Assembly: GCF_038502225.1 (NCBI RefSeq)
Contig: NW_027195383.1
Span: forward strand, 26,001-90,000
Origin: Cherax quadricarinatus
Taxonomy: Eukaryota > Arthropoda > Malacostraca > Decapoda > Parastacidae
DNA: 64,000 bases
Direction: 5' to 3'
The first letter of the stretch is position 1; each line of letters starts with the position of its first letter. Below, piece after piece: positions 43,995-54,651 of the stretch. Below the pieces are notes generated by a model. That model saw only the letters and a program-made list of their open reading frames with translations. It made no database searches and was not told the DNA's origin. Made by a program: the position numbers and the translations under genes.

Positions 43995-44926
43995 TGCTGA
44001 TATTCAATCTGAGTCGCACACAGTGACACGAGGTATCAGCTATAAACTTCACTTACAAACGTTAACAACGTGGAAGTTACTTGAGAAATAACTTCTTACA
44101 ATGCACTGATTACTGTCAACTAGGATGGGATCACAATCTGAAACACGGAGTCCAGACAGGAGTGACAGTATTACTAGTGCCTGACCGCTCGGCTACGTTA
44201 ATAAGTAATTCACGGATCTATAGGAACTTAATCTGAACTTCACATTTCGCAGCACTTTAACAAATCTCAGATACAAGCTGTGAGAACAAACACATTGCTC
44301 AAGGGCTAGGTATTGTCTTTCAGTCAGTAAGGGAATGTTGGTACTGTGGACTGATTCATATTGACTTTGACTGGCATGATACACTAAGTGAACATTCAAA
44401 AGTGACTGGGACATGATCTCAGTGAACTTACTCAAGGACATAAGGCAAAAAAAAAAAATAGAGAAATGACACAGTAAGCTTAAGTGGAAGAAAATGCTTA
44501 ACAATTCTGCATAAGTAATAAAAAAATGTCTAAGATACACTGCAAGAGGAAGGACAACTCAATGTAAAGGACTATGGGCCAAGAAAAAAAAATTACATTG
44601 AAATATACAAGTAAAAATATTACTGGAGACTGAATTAAATGCAAAATGAGCTGTCTTTACTCTTGCTAATAAAGGAATTAACTAATAAAATTTGAAATCA
44701 ATGTAAAAAGTATAAAATAAAATTACTAAATTGTATGCAACGAGAGATAACTGGGAAATTTAAATATTTTCTAAGAATGCATAAACAAAATTAAAATATA
44801 ATGCAAAGACAACATCAGGAAAATAAATAAAATGAAAAACAAGATGCAATAATGAACTGAGAATAATAATGCATAAAAATATCAATAAAAGAAAATAATT
44901 CACTGCAGAACAAGTGCAACAAAATA

Positions 44927-45065
44927 CAGTGGACCCCCGCTTAACGATCACCTCCAAATGCGACCAATTATGTAAGTGTATTTATGTAAGTGCGTTTGTA
45001 CGTGTATGTTTGGGGGTCTGAAATGGACTAATCTACTTCACAGTATTCCTTATGGGAAAAAATTC
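44927..45065 (-). mobile_element. Truncated TA-type MITE flanked by a 35-bp duplication
   Basis: It starts cagtggacccccgcttaacgat like the intact copies at 47940 and 52580 but stops after ttccttatggg, lacking one TIR. The host 35-mer beginning aaaataattcactgcagaac is present on both sides (44892-44926 and 45066-45100). Confidence 0.85.
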
Positions 45066-45350
45066 AAAATAATTCACTGCAGAACAAGTGCAACAAAATA
45101 AGGTGTAGAAATAATCACTGCAATAATAAAGTCTCACTGGGAAAACTCAGGTTAAATAATAAAATAGAAATTATGAGAGAAAAAAAAACTGATTGAACAC
45201 TTTAACTCTTAATTGTAAATTAGACAAAACAATTTACTCAGAGTAAAGAAAACACTTTACATTAAAAGTAATTGAAATTACATCAAGAGTGAATTTGTTC
45301 AAAGAAATATAAAAATATGAATAAAAATAAAACAAAGGAACAAAACGGGA

Positions 45351-45430
45351 AGTGTAACACTTATAAGTGGTGAGGCAAGTGTAACACTTACAAGTGGTGA
45401 GGCAAGTGTAACACTTACAAGTGGCGGGGC
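45351..45430. repeat. 27-bp motif repeated three times
   Basis: agtgtaacacttacaagtgg plus tgaggca, three units. Confidence 0.85.
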
Positions 45431-46809
45431 ACACAACACTTAATCACGTATTCATTATCTTAGTATATTCTTACAACAAAATCTTGCTGTGACTGATACG
45501 ACAAAAATTTGCTGGCAAAAATAATGGTACACAAGTCTGCGAAAAAATTAGAGGAATGAGACACTGCTGGCATACGAAAAAAGACACACATAGAAATAAA
45601 TGGATAATTTGGTAAACTGGGGTGAATATCACTGCATGAACTACAGTGACAAATACTGGAGAATACAATGCTGAAAGAATACAATAAAAAAATGAATCAC
45701 TTCACACAGAGTGACTGACTGGTACACTACACAATAATACTTACTACAGACAGAGAGTAGCATAAAAAAAAACACAGATAAAAAAAAATATAAGATGAGC
45801 GAAAACACTGAAAAATATTGCAAAAATAATGAGTCAAAGAAACACTGAGTCTACACTGAAAACACAAGGCTTAGAGTACACAAGAAATTCACTATAAATG
45901 TCTCACACACGCAAATTTCTTTAAAAGAAAAATGTCTCTAAACAGAAAATTATGGGGTCTGGAGTAGTCGACGGTGATGGTGACGAGGGTAGGTTGTCGA
46001 AGGTTGTCCTGCGCGGTGATGACTGACGCCTCCTACACTCACTGTTGTCGGAAGAAATGCGCTTTCTCGGTGAACTCACATAACTGGCTTTATCGTTGGC
46101 GCTCAGATACAATCTTGACCAATTATGTGAGCCAGAACAGTATTAGGACCCGATACAAGGGTGCAAACAACCACAGGTAGATGAGGTGGATGGCTGGTGG
46201 TGGTGGTGGTGGTGTGAGTAGAGTGGTGGTGGTGGTGGAGGGGGCAACAGAATGGCCCTGTGCTCTCTCACTGCCACGCACTTCTCACCACTCACGAAGG
46301 TGGCTTGTAAGCCACTCTATGCCACAGGGATGGTGAAGAACACTCTTAGCATCCAACAGGGAGCACAAAGCGATACATGAAACAATACTTCAGAGGAACT
46401 TGCGTGGCTTACTTCTCTCTCTCAGCTGGGTTAGAAGCTGGGTTGGCTGACTGGCTTAACCCACGAGAATGGCTGACTGGAAGACGGGTAACGATGCACA
46501 CAGCATGAAGGAGCAGGTGGATGACAGGAGACAGGCTGGATGACAGGCTGACTGGCGTTCTCCACAGTCTGGCTTACTGACTGGCTTAATTGCAAAATCC
46601 GGGTCAACCCCTCGGAGATTGAAGCAATTAGCACACGAACTAAGCCAGGAAGCTTGAAAAACAGCTGCAACAGGCTTGCAGGCTGGAGTACAGGGTGGAG
46701 GTGGTGAGTGAGGGTAAGCGGCTAGCTACGGTTCACCTTTGACCCGCCGGCTCCCCACAAACAGTCTTTTAACGTCTTGAAATACCCTTAAAAAGCTTAA
46801 ATCCACGCT

Positions 46810-46827
46810 ATCCCACCGCTGCCACCA
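46810..46827 (-). promoter_or_regulatory. Primer-binding site complementary to tRNA-Leu
   Basis: Minus strand tggtggcagcggtgggat, 2 bp downstream of the 5' LTR. The plus-strand atcccaccgctgcca plus cca is, from memory, the 3' end of metazoan tRNA-Leu(AAG). It marks the right LTR as the 5' LTR. Confidence 0.8.
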
Positions 46828-46829
46828 TT

Positions 46830-47119
46830 TATCATGTGGGGTTCGAACACGTGGATAGGGTAAAGAAATACTCACGTAGGCTAGAAGTACGTATATTACG
46901 GATAATGTGGGAAGCGCCAAACAGCCGTGACCTGCCTCCTTGCTCTCTCTCGTAAGACTAACTAACCCCAGTACCCATATGTGAGGGGGTGTTTGAAATA
47001 CTGCTGTGGTCAGCAACAATATGAATACAGACAGTGATTCACGCAGAGACGGTAGTGAGTCATCTACCGGTACACTGGTTACTGGTAACTGGTTACTGGA
47101 ACTGGTACTACTACTGAGA
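46830..47119 (-). repeat. 5' LTR of the integrase-only element
   Basis: 290 bp, paired with 41576-41855. Confidence 0.88.
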
Positions 47120-47939
47120 CCCTCGCAAACAAAACCTCCTTTACCCCCTCCCTCCAACCTTTCCTAGGCCGACCCCTACCCCACCTTCCTTCCACTACAG
47201 ACTGATACACTCTTGAAGTCACTGTGTTTCACTCCATTCTCTCTACATGTCCGAACCACCTCAACAACCCTTCCTCAGCCCTCTGGACAACAGTTTTGGT
47301 AATCTCGCACCTCCTCCTAACTTCCAAACTACGAATTCTCTGCATTATATTCACACCACACATTGCCCTCAGACGTGACATCTCCACTGCCTCCAGCCTT
47401 CTCCTCGCTGCAACATTCATCACCCATGCTTCACACCCATATAAGAGCGTTAGTAAAACTATACTCTCATACATTCCCCTCTTTGCCTCCAAGGACAAAG
47501 TTCTTTGTCTCCACAGACTCCTAAGTGCACCACTCACCCTTTTCCCTTCATCAATTCTATGATTCACCTCATCTTTCATAGACCCATCCGCTGACACGTC
47601 CACTCCCAAATATCTGAATACATTCACCTCCTCCATACTCTCTCCCTCCAATCTGATATCCAATCTTTCATCACCTAATCTTTTTGTTATCCTCATTACC
47701 TTACTCTTTCCTGTATTCACTTTTAATTTTCTTCTAGGTAGTAGGTTGGTAGACAGCAACCACCCAGGGAAGTACTACCGTCCAGATGACTGTGAAACAG
47801 AAACCTGTAACTGTTTTGCATGATGGTAGGATTGCTGGTTTCTTTTTCTGTCTCATAAACACGCTAGATAACAGGGATATCTTGCTACTTCTACTTACAC
47901 TTTGGTCACACTTCACAGACACGCAAATGCATATATATA

Positions 47940-48142
47940 CAGTGGACCCCCGGTTAACGAACTTTTTTCATTCCAGTAGTATGTTCAGGTGCCAGTACTG
48001 ACCGAATTTTTTCCCATAAGGAATATTGTGAAGTAGATTAGTCCATTTCAGACCCCCAAACATACACGTACAAATGCACTTACATAAATACACTTACATA
48101 ATTGGTCGCATTTGGAGGTGATCGTTAAGCGGGGGTCCACTG
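47940..48142 (+). mobile_element. 203-bp MITE with TA duplication
   Basis: Ends cagtggacccccggttaacg and cgttaagcgggggtccactg, flanked by TA (47938-47939, 48143-48144). It is nested in the inverted RTE 5' segment. Almost identical to 52580-52782. A Tc1/mariner or pogo transposase supplied in trans is likely. Confidence 0.92.
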
Positions 48143-48332
48143 TATATACATACATCTAGGTTTTTCTCCTTTTTCTAAATAGCTCTTGTTCTTCTTTATT
48201 TCTTCTATTGTCCATGGGGAAGTGGAAAAGAATCTTTCCTCCGTAAACCATGCGTGTCGTATGAGGCGACTAAAATGCCGTGAGCAATGGGCTAGTAGCC
48301 CCTTCTCCTGTAGACATTTACTAAAAAAGAGA

Positions 48333-48766
48333 ATGAGGGAATAAATTGCGACATAAGCAAATTTGCTGAAGACACCAAAATAGGCCATCCAATTCATTCT
48401 AATGAGAACATTAGAGCACTCCAGGATGATTTGAATAGACTGACGCAGTGGTCGGAGAAGTGGCAGATGCAGTTTAATATTGACAAATGCAAAGTTCTAA
48501 ATGTTGGACAGTTAAATAACCATGCCACATATAAACTAAATAATATAGATCTTAATACTACTGATTGTGAAAAGGATTTAGGAGTTCTGGTTAGCAGTAA
48601 CCTAAAACCAAGACAACAGTGCATTAGTGTTTGCAATAAAGCTAACAGAATTCTTGGCTTCATATCTAGAAGTATAAATAATAGAAGTTCTCGGGTTGTA
48701 CTTCAACTCTGTATATCATTGGTTAGGCCTCATTTTAACTATGCTGCTCAGTTCTGGTCACCATAT
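48333..48766 (+). pseudogene. CR1 reverse transcriptase, palm part 2 and thumb
   Basis: LNRLTQWSEKWQMQFNIDKCK-type block, DCEKDLGVLVSSNLKP and NYAAQFWSPY, interrupted by RTE copy 7 after ttctggtcaccatat. Confidence 0.83.
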
Positions 48767-49391
48767 TTTTTTTATTATTATTATCACACTGGCCGATTCC
48801 CACCAAGGCAGGGTGGCCCGAAAAAGAAAAACTTTCACCATCATTCACTCCATCACTGTCTTGCCAGAAGGGTGCTTTACACTACAGTTTTTAAACTGCA
48901 ACATTAACACCCCTCCTTCAGAGTGCAGGCACTGTACTTCCCATCTCCAGGACTCAAGTCCGGCCTGCCGGTTTCCCTAAACCCCTTCATAAATGTTACT
49001 TTGCTCACACTCCAACAGCACGTCAAGTATTAAAAACCATTTGTCTCCATTCACTCCTATCAAACACGCTCATGCATGCCTGCTGGAAGTCCAAGCCCCT
49101 CGCACACAAAACCTCCTTTACCCCCTCCCTCCAACCTTTCCTTGGCCAACCCCTACCCCGCCTTCCTTCCACTACAGACTGATACACTCTTGAAGTCATT
49201 CTGTTTCGCTCCATTCTCTCCACATGTCCGAACCACCTCAACAACCCTTCCTCAGCCCTCTGGACAACAGTTTTGGTAATCCTGCACCTCCTCCAAACTA
49301 CAAATTCTCTGCATTATATTCACACCACACATTGCTCTCAGACATGACATCTCCACTGCCTCCAGCCTTCTCCTCGCTGCAACATTCATCA
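48767..49391 (-). pseudogene. RTE copy 7, short 3' fragment
   Basis: A 5'-truncated RTE: tail from ttattattatcacactgg and C-terminal region (RGRGWPRKGW, DRSEW) to gcaacattcatc. It splits the CR1 sequence caccatattacagaatggatataaatg. Confidence 0.87.
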
Positions 49392-49972
49392 TGAATATAA
49401 ATGCTCTGGAAAATGTACAAAGGAGGATGACAAAGATGATCCCATGTATCAGAAATATTCCCTATGAGGATAGACTGAGGGCCCTGAATCTGCACTCTCT
49501 CGGAAGGCGTAGAATTAGGGGGGATATGATCAAGGTGTATAAATGGAAAACAGGAATAAATAAAGGTGATGTTAATAGCGTGCTGAAAATTTCCAGCCAT
49601 GACAGGACTCACAGCAGTGGTTTCAAGTTGGAAAAATTCTGATTCAGGAAGGATATAGGAAAGCACTGGTTTGGTAATAGAGTTGTGGATGAGTGGAACC
49701 AACTCCCAAGTACAGTTATTGAGGCTAAAATGTTGTGTAGTTTTAAAAATAGGTTTGATAAATACATGAGTGGGTGTGAGTTGGCCTGACTAGTTTGTGC
49801 TGCTGGGTCTGGTGCAGTACTCCATCCTTGAGTGGAGATTACCAGGCTGGGTGGGTCATTGGGCTAATCCGGGGGGTGGGTCATTGGTCTAATCTGGGGG
49901 GGAAACATGGGCCTGCTCTGCTTGGGTCAGTAGGCCTGTTGCAGTGTTCCTTTCTTATGTTCTTATGTAAGA
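49392..49972 (+). pseudogene. CR1 reverse transcriptase C-terminus and 3' tail
   Basis: MTKMIPCIRNIPYEDRLRAL, SGFKLEKF then a stop (TGA for the R codon seen at 11289-11972), WFGNRVVDEWNQLPS. The 3' UTR holds ggtgggtcattgg repeats and the 8-bp ttcttatg tail. Confidence 0.83.
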
Positions 49973-50439
49973 ATAAAAATTCAAAATGGAAAGCAAAAGA
50001 AATGTAAGAGGGACCTGGGGATGTGACTAATGAACAGAGGAAATGTTATTTTAGTGCCAGGAATGTCTTTCTTGTTTATTCTGGACCCTGTTTGGAAATT
50101 GGCGTCTTTTGAAATTTGTGTGAAATTGGCAAAATTGTTAAATTCTGACCAATGTATTGGATAGTTGAAATCGGTAAATTGGTCATTTCTTGTACTCATT
50201 CGATAGAAAAAATGGAGTTCTAGCGAAATAGGTATGATTTTTGTTGACTAGTACATTGGAATTGGCCGAAAATAGGGCTCAAAGTGGGCAAAATCACCGA
50301 TGCGTAAACATCGTTGAGACCACTGTTTCTCTATCCTTTCATAAGAAACAATAATTTTTTTTTTTTTTTTTTTTTTTTGGAATTTGGGGGACCCTGAGAA
50401 CAAGTCTCTGAGAGGGCCTGTGGACCCTGAAAGGGTTAA

Positions 50440-51835
50440 CTGAACAGCGATTTTCACTATACAGCAGTAGCCCAGAACCTAACATGCTTTATAAGCAGGG
50501 CCTTACAGTAACCTGGAATCTGACATGCTATATAAGCAGGGCTCTACAGTAGCCCAGAACCTAACCTGCTGTATAAGCAGGGCCCTACAGTAGCCCAGAA
50601 CCTAACCTGCTGTCTAAGCCGGGCCCTAGAGTAGCTCGTAACCTAACCTGCTGTATAAGCAGGGCCCTACAGTAGCCTGGAACCTAACATGCTGTATGAG
50701 CAGGGCCCTTCAGTAGCCCAGAACCAAACTTGCTGTATAAACAGGGCCCTACAGTAACCTGTAACCTAACCTGCTGTATAAGCAGAGCACTAAAGTAGCC
50801 AGGAACCTAACTTGCCACATAAGCAGGGCCCTACAGTAGCCATGAACCTAACTTGCTGCATAAGCAGGGCCCTACAGTAGCCCAGAACATAACATGCTGT
50901 ATAAGTAGGTCCCTACAATAGCCCAGAACATAACATGCTGCATAAGCAGGGCCCTACAGTAGCCCATAACATAACATGCTGTATAAGTAGGGCCCTACAG
51001 TAGCTCAGAACCTAACATCCTCTATAAGTGGGCCCTACAGTAGCCTGGAGCCTAACATGCCCTATAAGCAAGGCCCTACAGTAGCCCAGAACCTAATATG
51101 CTGTATAAGCAGGGCCCCACAGTAGCTTGGAATCTAACCTACTGTATATGGAGAGCAATACAGTATCCAGGAACCTAACTTGCTACATAAGCAAGGCCCT
51201 ACAGTAGCTTGGAACCTAACCTGCTGTATAACCAAGGCCCTACAGTAGCCTGAAACCTAACCCGCTGTATAAGCAGGGCCCTACAGTAGCCCGTAACATA
51301 ACATGCTGTATAAGTAGGGCCCTACAGTAGCTCAGAACCTAATATGCTGTATAAGCAGGGCCCTGCAGTAGCCCAGAACATAACATGCTCTGTAAGCCGG
51401 GCCCTGCAGTAGCCTGAAACCTAACATGCCCTATAAGCAAGATCCTACAGTAGCCCAGAACCTAACATGCTGTATAAGCAGGGCCCTACAGAAGCTTGGA
51501 AACTGATCTGCTGTATAAGCAGGGACCTACAGTAGCCTGGAACCTAACCTGATGTATAAGGAGGGCAATACAGTAGCCAGGAACCTAACTTGCTGCATAA
51601 GCAAGGACCTACAGTAGCTTGAAACCTAACTTGCTGTATAAGCAAGGCCCTACAGTAGCCCAGAAATTAACCTGCTATATAAGCAGGGCCCTACAGTAGC
51701 CCAGAACCTAACCTGCTGTATAAGTGGGGCCCTACTGTAGCTGGAACCTAACCTGCTGTATAAGCAGGGCCCTACAGTAGCCCAGAACCTAACCTGCTGT
51801 ATAAGTGGTGCCCTACAGTAGCTGGAATCTATCCT
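50440..51835. repeat. 41-bp tandem array, about 33 units
   Basis: Degenerate units of cctaacatgctgtataagca plus gggccctacagtagcccagaa. Units differ by several substitutions and small indels, so the array is old. Confidence 0.93.
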
Positions 51836-52073
51836 ATTATATACTCAGGGCTCTCCTGTATTTCTTTCTGCAGTATACAAAATGTAGTTTACATGTAGTG
51901 AGATTAACACTTTCACTGTCGGTCCTATAATACAGCCTCTCCTCACTTAACGATGTGCTCGTTTACTGATGCCTCAGACTTACGACGGGCTCTCTGACCA
52001 GTATTCCTACCTAAATAATGTACATTAGAGCTGATTTCCTCCAATCTGTTTTCTTCAATATACAGTACACTAC
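51836..52073. other. Spacer with a possible transposon end
   Basis: ttaacactttcactgtcgg (51906) resembles a piggyBac-family 5' end, and cctctcctcacttaacgatg (51932) resembles MITE ends. Neither has a partner that I can find. Confidence 0.35.
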
Positions 52074-52561
52074 TGGAGTTTACCTGGAGTTTACCTGGAG
52101 AGAGTTCCGGGGGTCAATGCCCCCGCGGCCCGGTCTGTGACCAGGCCTCCTGGTGGATCAGAGCCTGATCAACCAGGCTGTTGCTGCTGGCTGCATGCAA
52201 ACCAACGTACGAGCCACAGCCTGGCTGGTCAGGAACCGACTTTAGGTGCTTGTACAGTGCCAGCTTGAAGACTACCAGGGGTCTGTTGGTAATCCCCCTT
52301 ATGTATGCTGGGAGGCAGTTGAACAGTCTCGGGCCCCTGACACTTATTGTATGGTCTCTTAACGTGCTAGTGACACCCCTGCTTTTCATTGGGGGGATGG
52401 TGCATCGTCTGCCAAGTCTTTTGCTTTCGTAGTGAGTGATTTTCGTGTGCAAGTTCGGTACTAGTCCCTCTAGGATTTTCCAGGTGTATATAATCATGTA
52501 TCTCTCCCACCTGCGTTCCAGGGAATACAGGTTTAGGAACCTCAAGTGCTCCCAGTAATTG
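52074..52561 (-). pseudogene. LINE-A 3' fragment
   Basis: Minus-strand frame from RFLNLYSLERRWERYMIIY to QEAWSQTGPRG. The 3' tail has 11-bp ggtaaactcca repeats at 52074-52100. 5'-truncated. Confidence 0.85.
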
Positions 52562-52579
52562 TATAAACATTTAAAAATA

Positions 52580-52782
52580 CAGTGGACCCCCGGTTAACGA
52601 ACTTTTTTCATTCCAGTAGTATGTTCAGGTGCCAGTACTGACCGAATTTTTTCCCATAAGGAATATTGTGAAGTAGATTAGTCCATTTCAGACCCCCAAA
52701 CATACACGTACAAAAGCACTTACATAAATACACTTACATAATTGGTCGCATTTGGAGGTGATCGTTAAGCGGGGGTCCACTG
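52580..52782 (+). mobile_element. 203-bp MITE with TA duplication, second intact copy
   Basis: The same ends as 47940-48142, flanked by TA (52578-52579, 52783-52784). Only one or two base differences are visible between the copies, which suggests a recent burst. Confidence 0.92.
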
Positions 52783-53552
52783 TATACTAGAAATGTTACA
52801 AATGGTGCACAGGTGACATTAAAACAATGTGGAAGATGGTTGACACAAACTCACTGCCAGGGATGGGGTTCACTTATCCAAGGCAGGCGTGGGTTTTCTT
52901 GCTAGCTCAGTTGAGGGTGTTGTTAGGACTTTAAACTAGGATTACTTAGAGGTATGGGTTTAGAAATGGAAAATAATGAGTGTCAAAATATGGATTTAAG
53001 CTTTGATATCATAAATCTTAACAATAACAAGGACAGTAATGAGCAGGAAAGGTAAAGAGAAGGGAGAGTCTTCAAACATATATTACACATATAGTCATAG
53101 TTCTAGGAATAAGATGGATGAGTTGAGGTTAGTTGCTAGTGCAGGTAACATTGATGTATTTGCCATAACAGAGATTTAGTTCAATACAAAAAATCGGGAC
53201 ATGACCTGCTGAATGTCACATACAGGGTTTTAAATTGTTCCAAGTAGACAGAAGTATCGGGAAGGGGGGTGGGGTGGCACTGTATGTCCGAGATCGCTTG
53301 AACTGTTGCATAAAAATGGGTATAAAGTCTGAAATAACACATACAGAGTCTGTCTGGATTGAATTTTCAGAGAGGCATGAAAAATTGATTATAGGTGTGA
53401 TGTACCATCCCCCAAACTTAGATAGGAACCAAGGGAGACTACTATGGGAGGAAATGCACAATAACTAAGTATTTCTAGGAGACTTCAACTTTAGTCAGAT
53501 TGATTGGAATTTCTTGACTGGGAAGTTAGAATTTAATGACTTCATAGAAGTA

Positions 53553-54454
53553 CAGTGGACCCTCGGTTCATGATATTAATCTGTTCCTGAGAGCTCATCG
53601 TAAACCAAAATTATCAGAAAGCGAATCAATTTGCCCCATAAGAAATAATGGAAATCAAATTAATCAGTGCAAGACACCCAAAAGTATGAAAAAAAAAAAC
53701 TTTTACCACATGATATATTAAGTTTAATGCAATATAATAATTACAATAACAATAATAACAATAGAATAATCACAATAGAATAATTGACACTTACGTTTAA
53801 TGAAGATCTGATGATGATTGATGGGATGGGAGGAGGGGAGAGTGTCGAAGTTTTTAATGTTTAGAAGGGGAATTCCCCTCCATTAGGACTTGAGGTAGCA
53901 AGTCCTTTTCTGGGGTTACTTCCCTTCTTCTTTTAATGCCACTAGGACCAGCTTGAGAGTCACTGGACTTCTGTCGCACAACATATCTGTCCATAGAGGC
54001 CTGTACCACTCGTTCCTTTATGACGTTCCTAAAGTGGTTCACAACATTGTCAGTGTACAGGTTGCCAACACGGCTTACAGTAGCTGTGTCAGGGTGATTT
54101 TCATCAAAAAAGGTTTGCACTTCAAGCCACTTTGCACACATTTCCTTAATTTCAATAGTCATTAGCACCCTTGGTCTCGATGGGTTGGCACTAGAAGCTT
54201 TCTTGGGGCCCATGGTGACTTATTTTGCAGAAACAAGCACCAAAAACAGTGACAGTATGGATAATATAGAATTTACCAAATGTATCCTTAGATGCACGCA
54301 CACTGGCTGGCTTGTAAGCACTGGACACATCTAGTACAAATCGCATCGCATACCGGGTTTTGTAACGGGAACCGAGGCAAATTTTTTTGCGATATAATAC
54401 TTCGGATACCGGATTTATCAGATACCGATGGCTTCACGAACCAGGGGTCCACTG
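53553..54454 (-). mobile_element. Internally deleted Tigger (pogo-type) transposon
   Basis: TIR cagtggaccctcggttcatg at the left and cgaaccaggggtccactg at the right, flanked by TA (53551-53552, 54455-54456), inserted in the CR1 endonuclease frame. It is 902 bp and encodes only the two ends of a transposase. Confidence 0.88.
53854..54213 (-). pseudogene. Tigger transposase, N- and C-termini fused
   Basis: 119 codons. It begins MGPKKASSAN, the usual Tigger start, with LMTIEIKE beside it, then jumps to the C-terminal part (KWLEVQTFFDENHPDTATV, NHFRNVIKERVVQASMDRY). The DNA-binding and DDE catalytic domains are missing, so it is non-autonomous. Confidence 0.8.
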
Positions 54455-54651
54455 TAGTTCAAGATTATTTTTTGAAGCAATTTGTGACAGAACCTACAAG
54501 GGGAAACAACCTGCATGACTTGGTTCTGGCAAACAAGAAAACTCTTGTTAATAATTTAAAAATTACAGAAGAACTCACCGCAAGCAACCACATTCAATCA
54601 ATCAAGTTTATTCTCCATAAGGATTACAATGTGGGGTTTGCAGATTTTGAA

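Larger units (their letters stand above)
43995..46809 (-). other. Non-coding interior of the integrase-only element
   Basis: 2.8 kb, AT-rich, with no gag or RT motifs in any frame I examined. It contains a MITE remnant (44927-45065) and a 27-bp motif repeated three times (45351-45430). Confidence 0.6.
41576..47119 (-). mobile_element. LTR retrotransposon retaining only integrase
   Basis: LTRs 41576-41855 (280 bp) and 46830-47119 (290 bp). A 4-bp target duplication ccct lies at 41572-41575 and 47120-47123, inside RTE sequence. The ends are tatc/gaga rather than TG/CA. The tRNA-Leu-type primer-binding site is perfect. Between LTRs I find integrase but no gag, protease, RT or RNase H. Confidence 0.87.
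41285..48332 (-). mobile_element. RTE copy 6 with inverted 5' segment (twin-priming type)
   Basis: The body is minus strand: 41285-41575 plus 47120-47735 (tail and C-terminal region to [13 protein letters not shown]). At 47735/47736 it joins the first base of the RTE 5' UTR running on the plus strand (47736-48332). CR1 sequence flanks both outer ends, so this is a single insertion event. A 3' segment joined to an inverted 5' segment beginning at element position 1 is the structure expected from twin priming. The last ~30 bp of the RTE 3' tail are missing. Confidence 0.82.
40461..49972 (+). mobile_element. CR1-type LINE (LINE-C copy 2) with two RTE inserts
   Basis: A 7-bp target duplication tgtaaga (40454-40460 and 49966-49972). 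The three CR1 blocks 40461-41284, 48333-48766 and 49392-49972 join into one RT gene. The 3' end is ttcttatgttcttatg, an 8-bp tandem tail typical of CR1. It is 5'-truncated just before the RT. Confidence 0.88.
39920..50435 (+). mobile_element. piggyBac-type MITE hosting a five-level nest
   Basis: TTAA at 39916-39919 and 50436-50439 with perfect 11-bp TIRs ccctttcaggg/ccctgaaaggg. The internal left part (39931-40460) shares ctggtaggcctacat and gaaagaatg with the autonomous family's 5' UTR. The right part is 49973-50435. Together about 1 kb of non-coding element remains when the inserted LINE is removed, so it never encoded transposase or lost it. Confidence 0.9.
52785..54651 (+). pseudogene. 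CR1-type endonuclease half (LINE-C copy 3), split by a Tigger
   Basis: Plus-strand blocks: NKMDELRLVASAGNIDVFAI-like near 53110 followed by TEI (stop after it), 53235-53468 GKGGGVALYVRD, IIGVMYHPPN, then LGDFNFSQIDW across a stop at 53466. After the Tigger insert comes KQFVTEPTRGNNLHDLVLAN (54480-54530). This is an APE-type endonuclease of the CR1/Jockey group, here with nonsense mutations. LINE-A then cuts it off at 54652. Confidence 0.78.

Noticed and set aside
50440..51835. Possible centromeric or telomeric satellite
   Set aside because: A short degenerate 41-bp array with no TTAGG telomere repeats. Nothing points to centromere function.
39703..52073. Further P450 exons downstream of 37766
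   Set aside because: I looked for PERF and FG.G.R.C-type sequence on the plus strand in the non-repeat gaps and found none.
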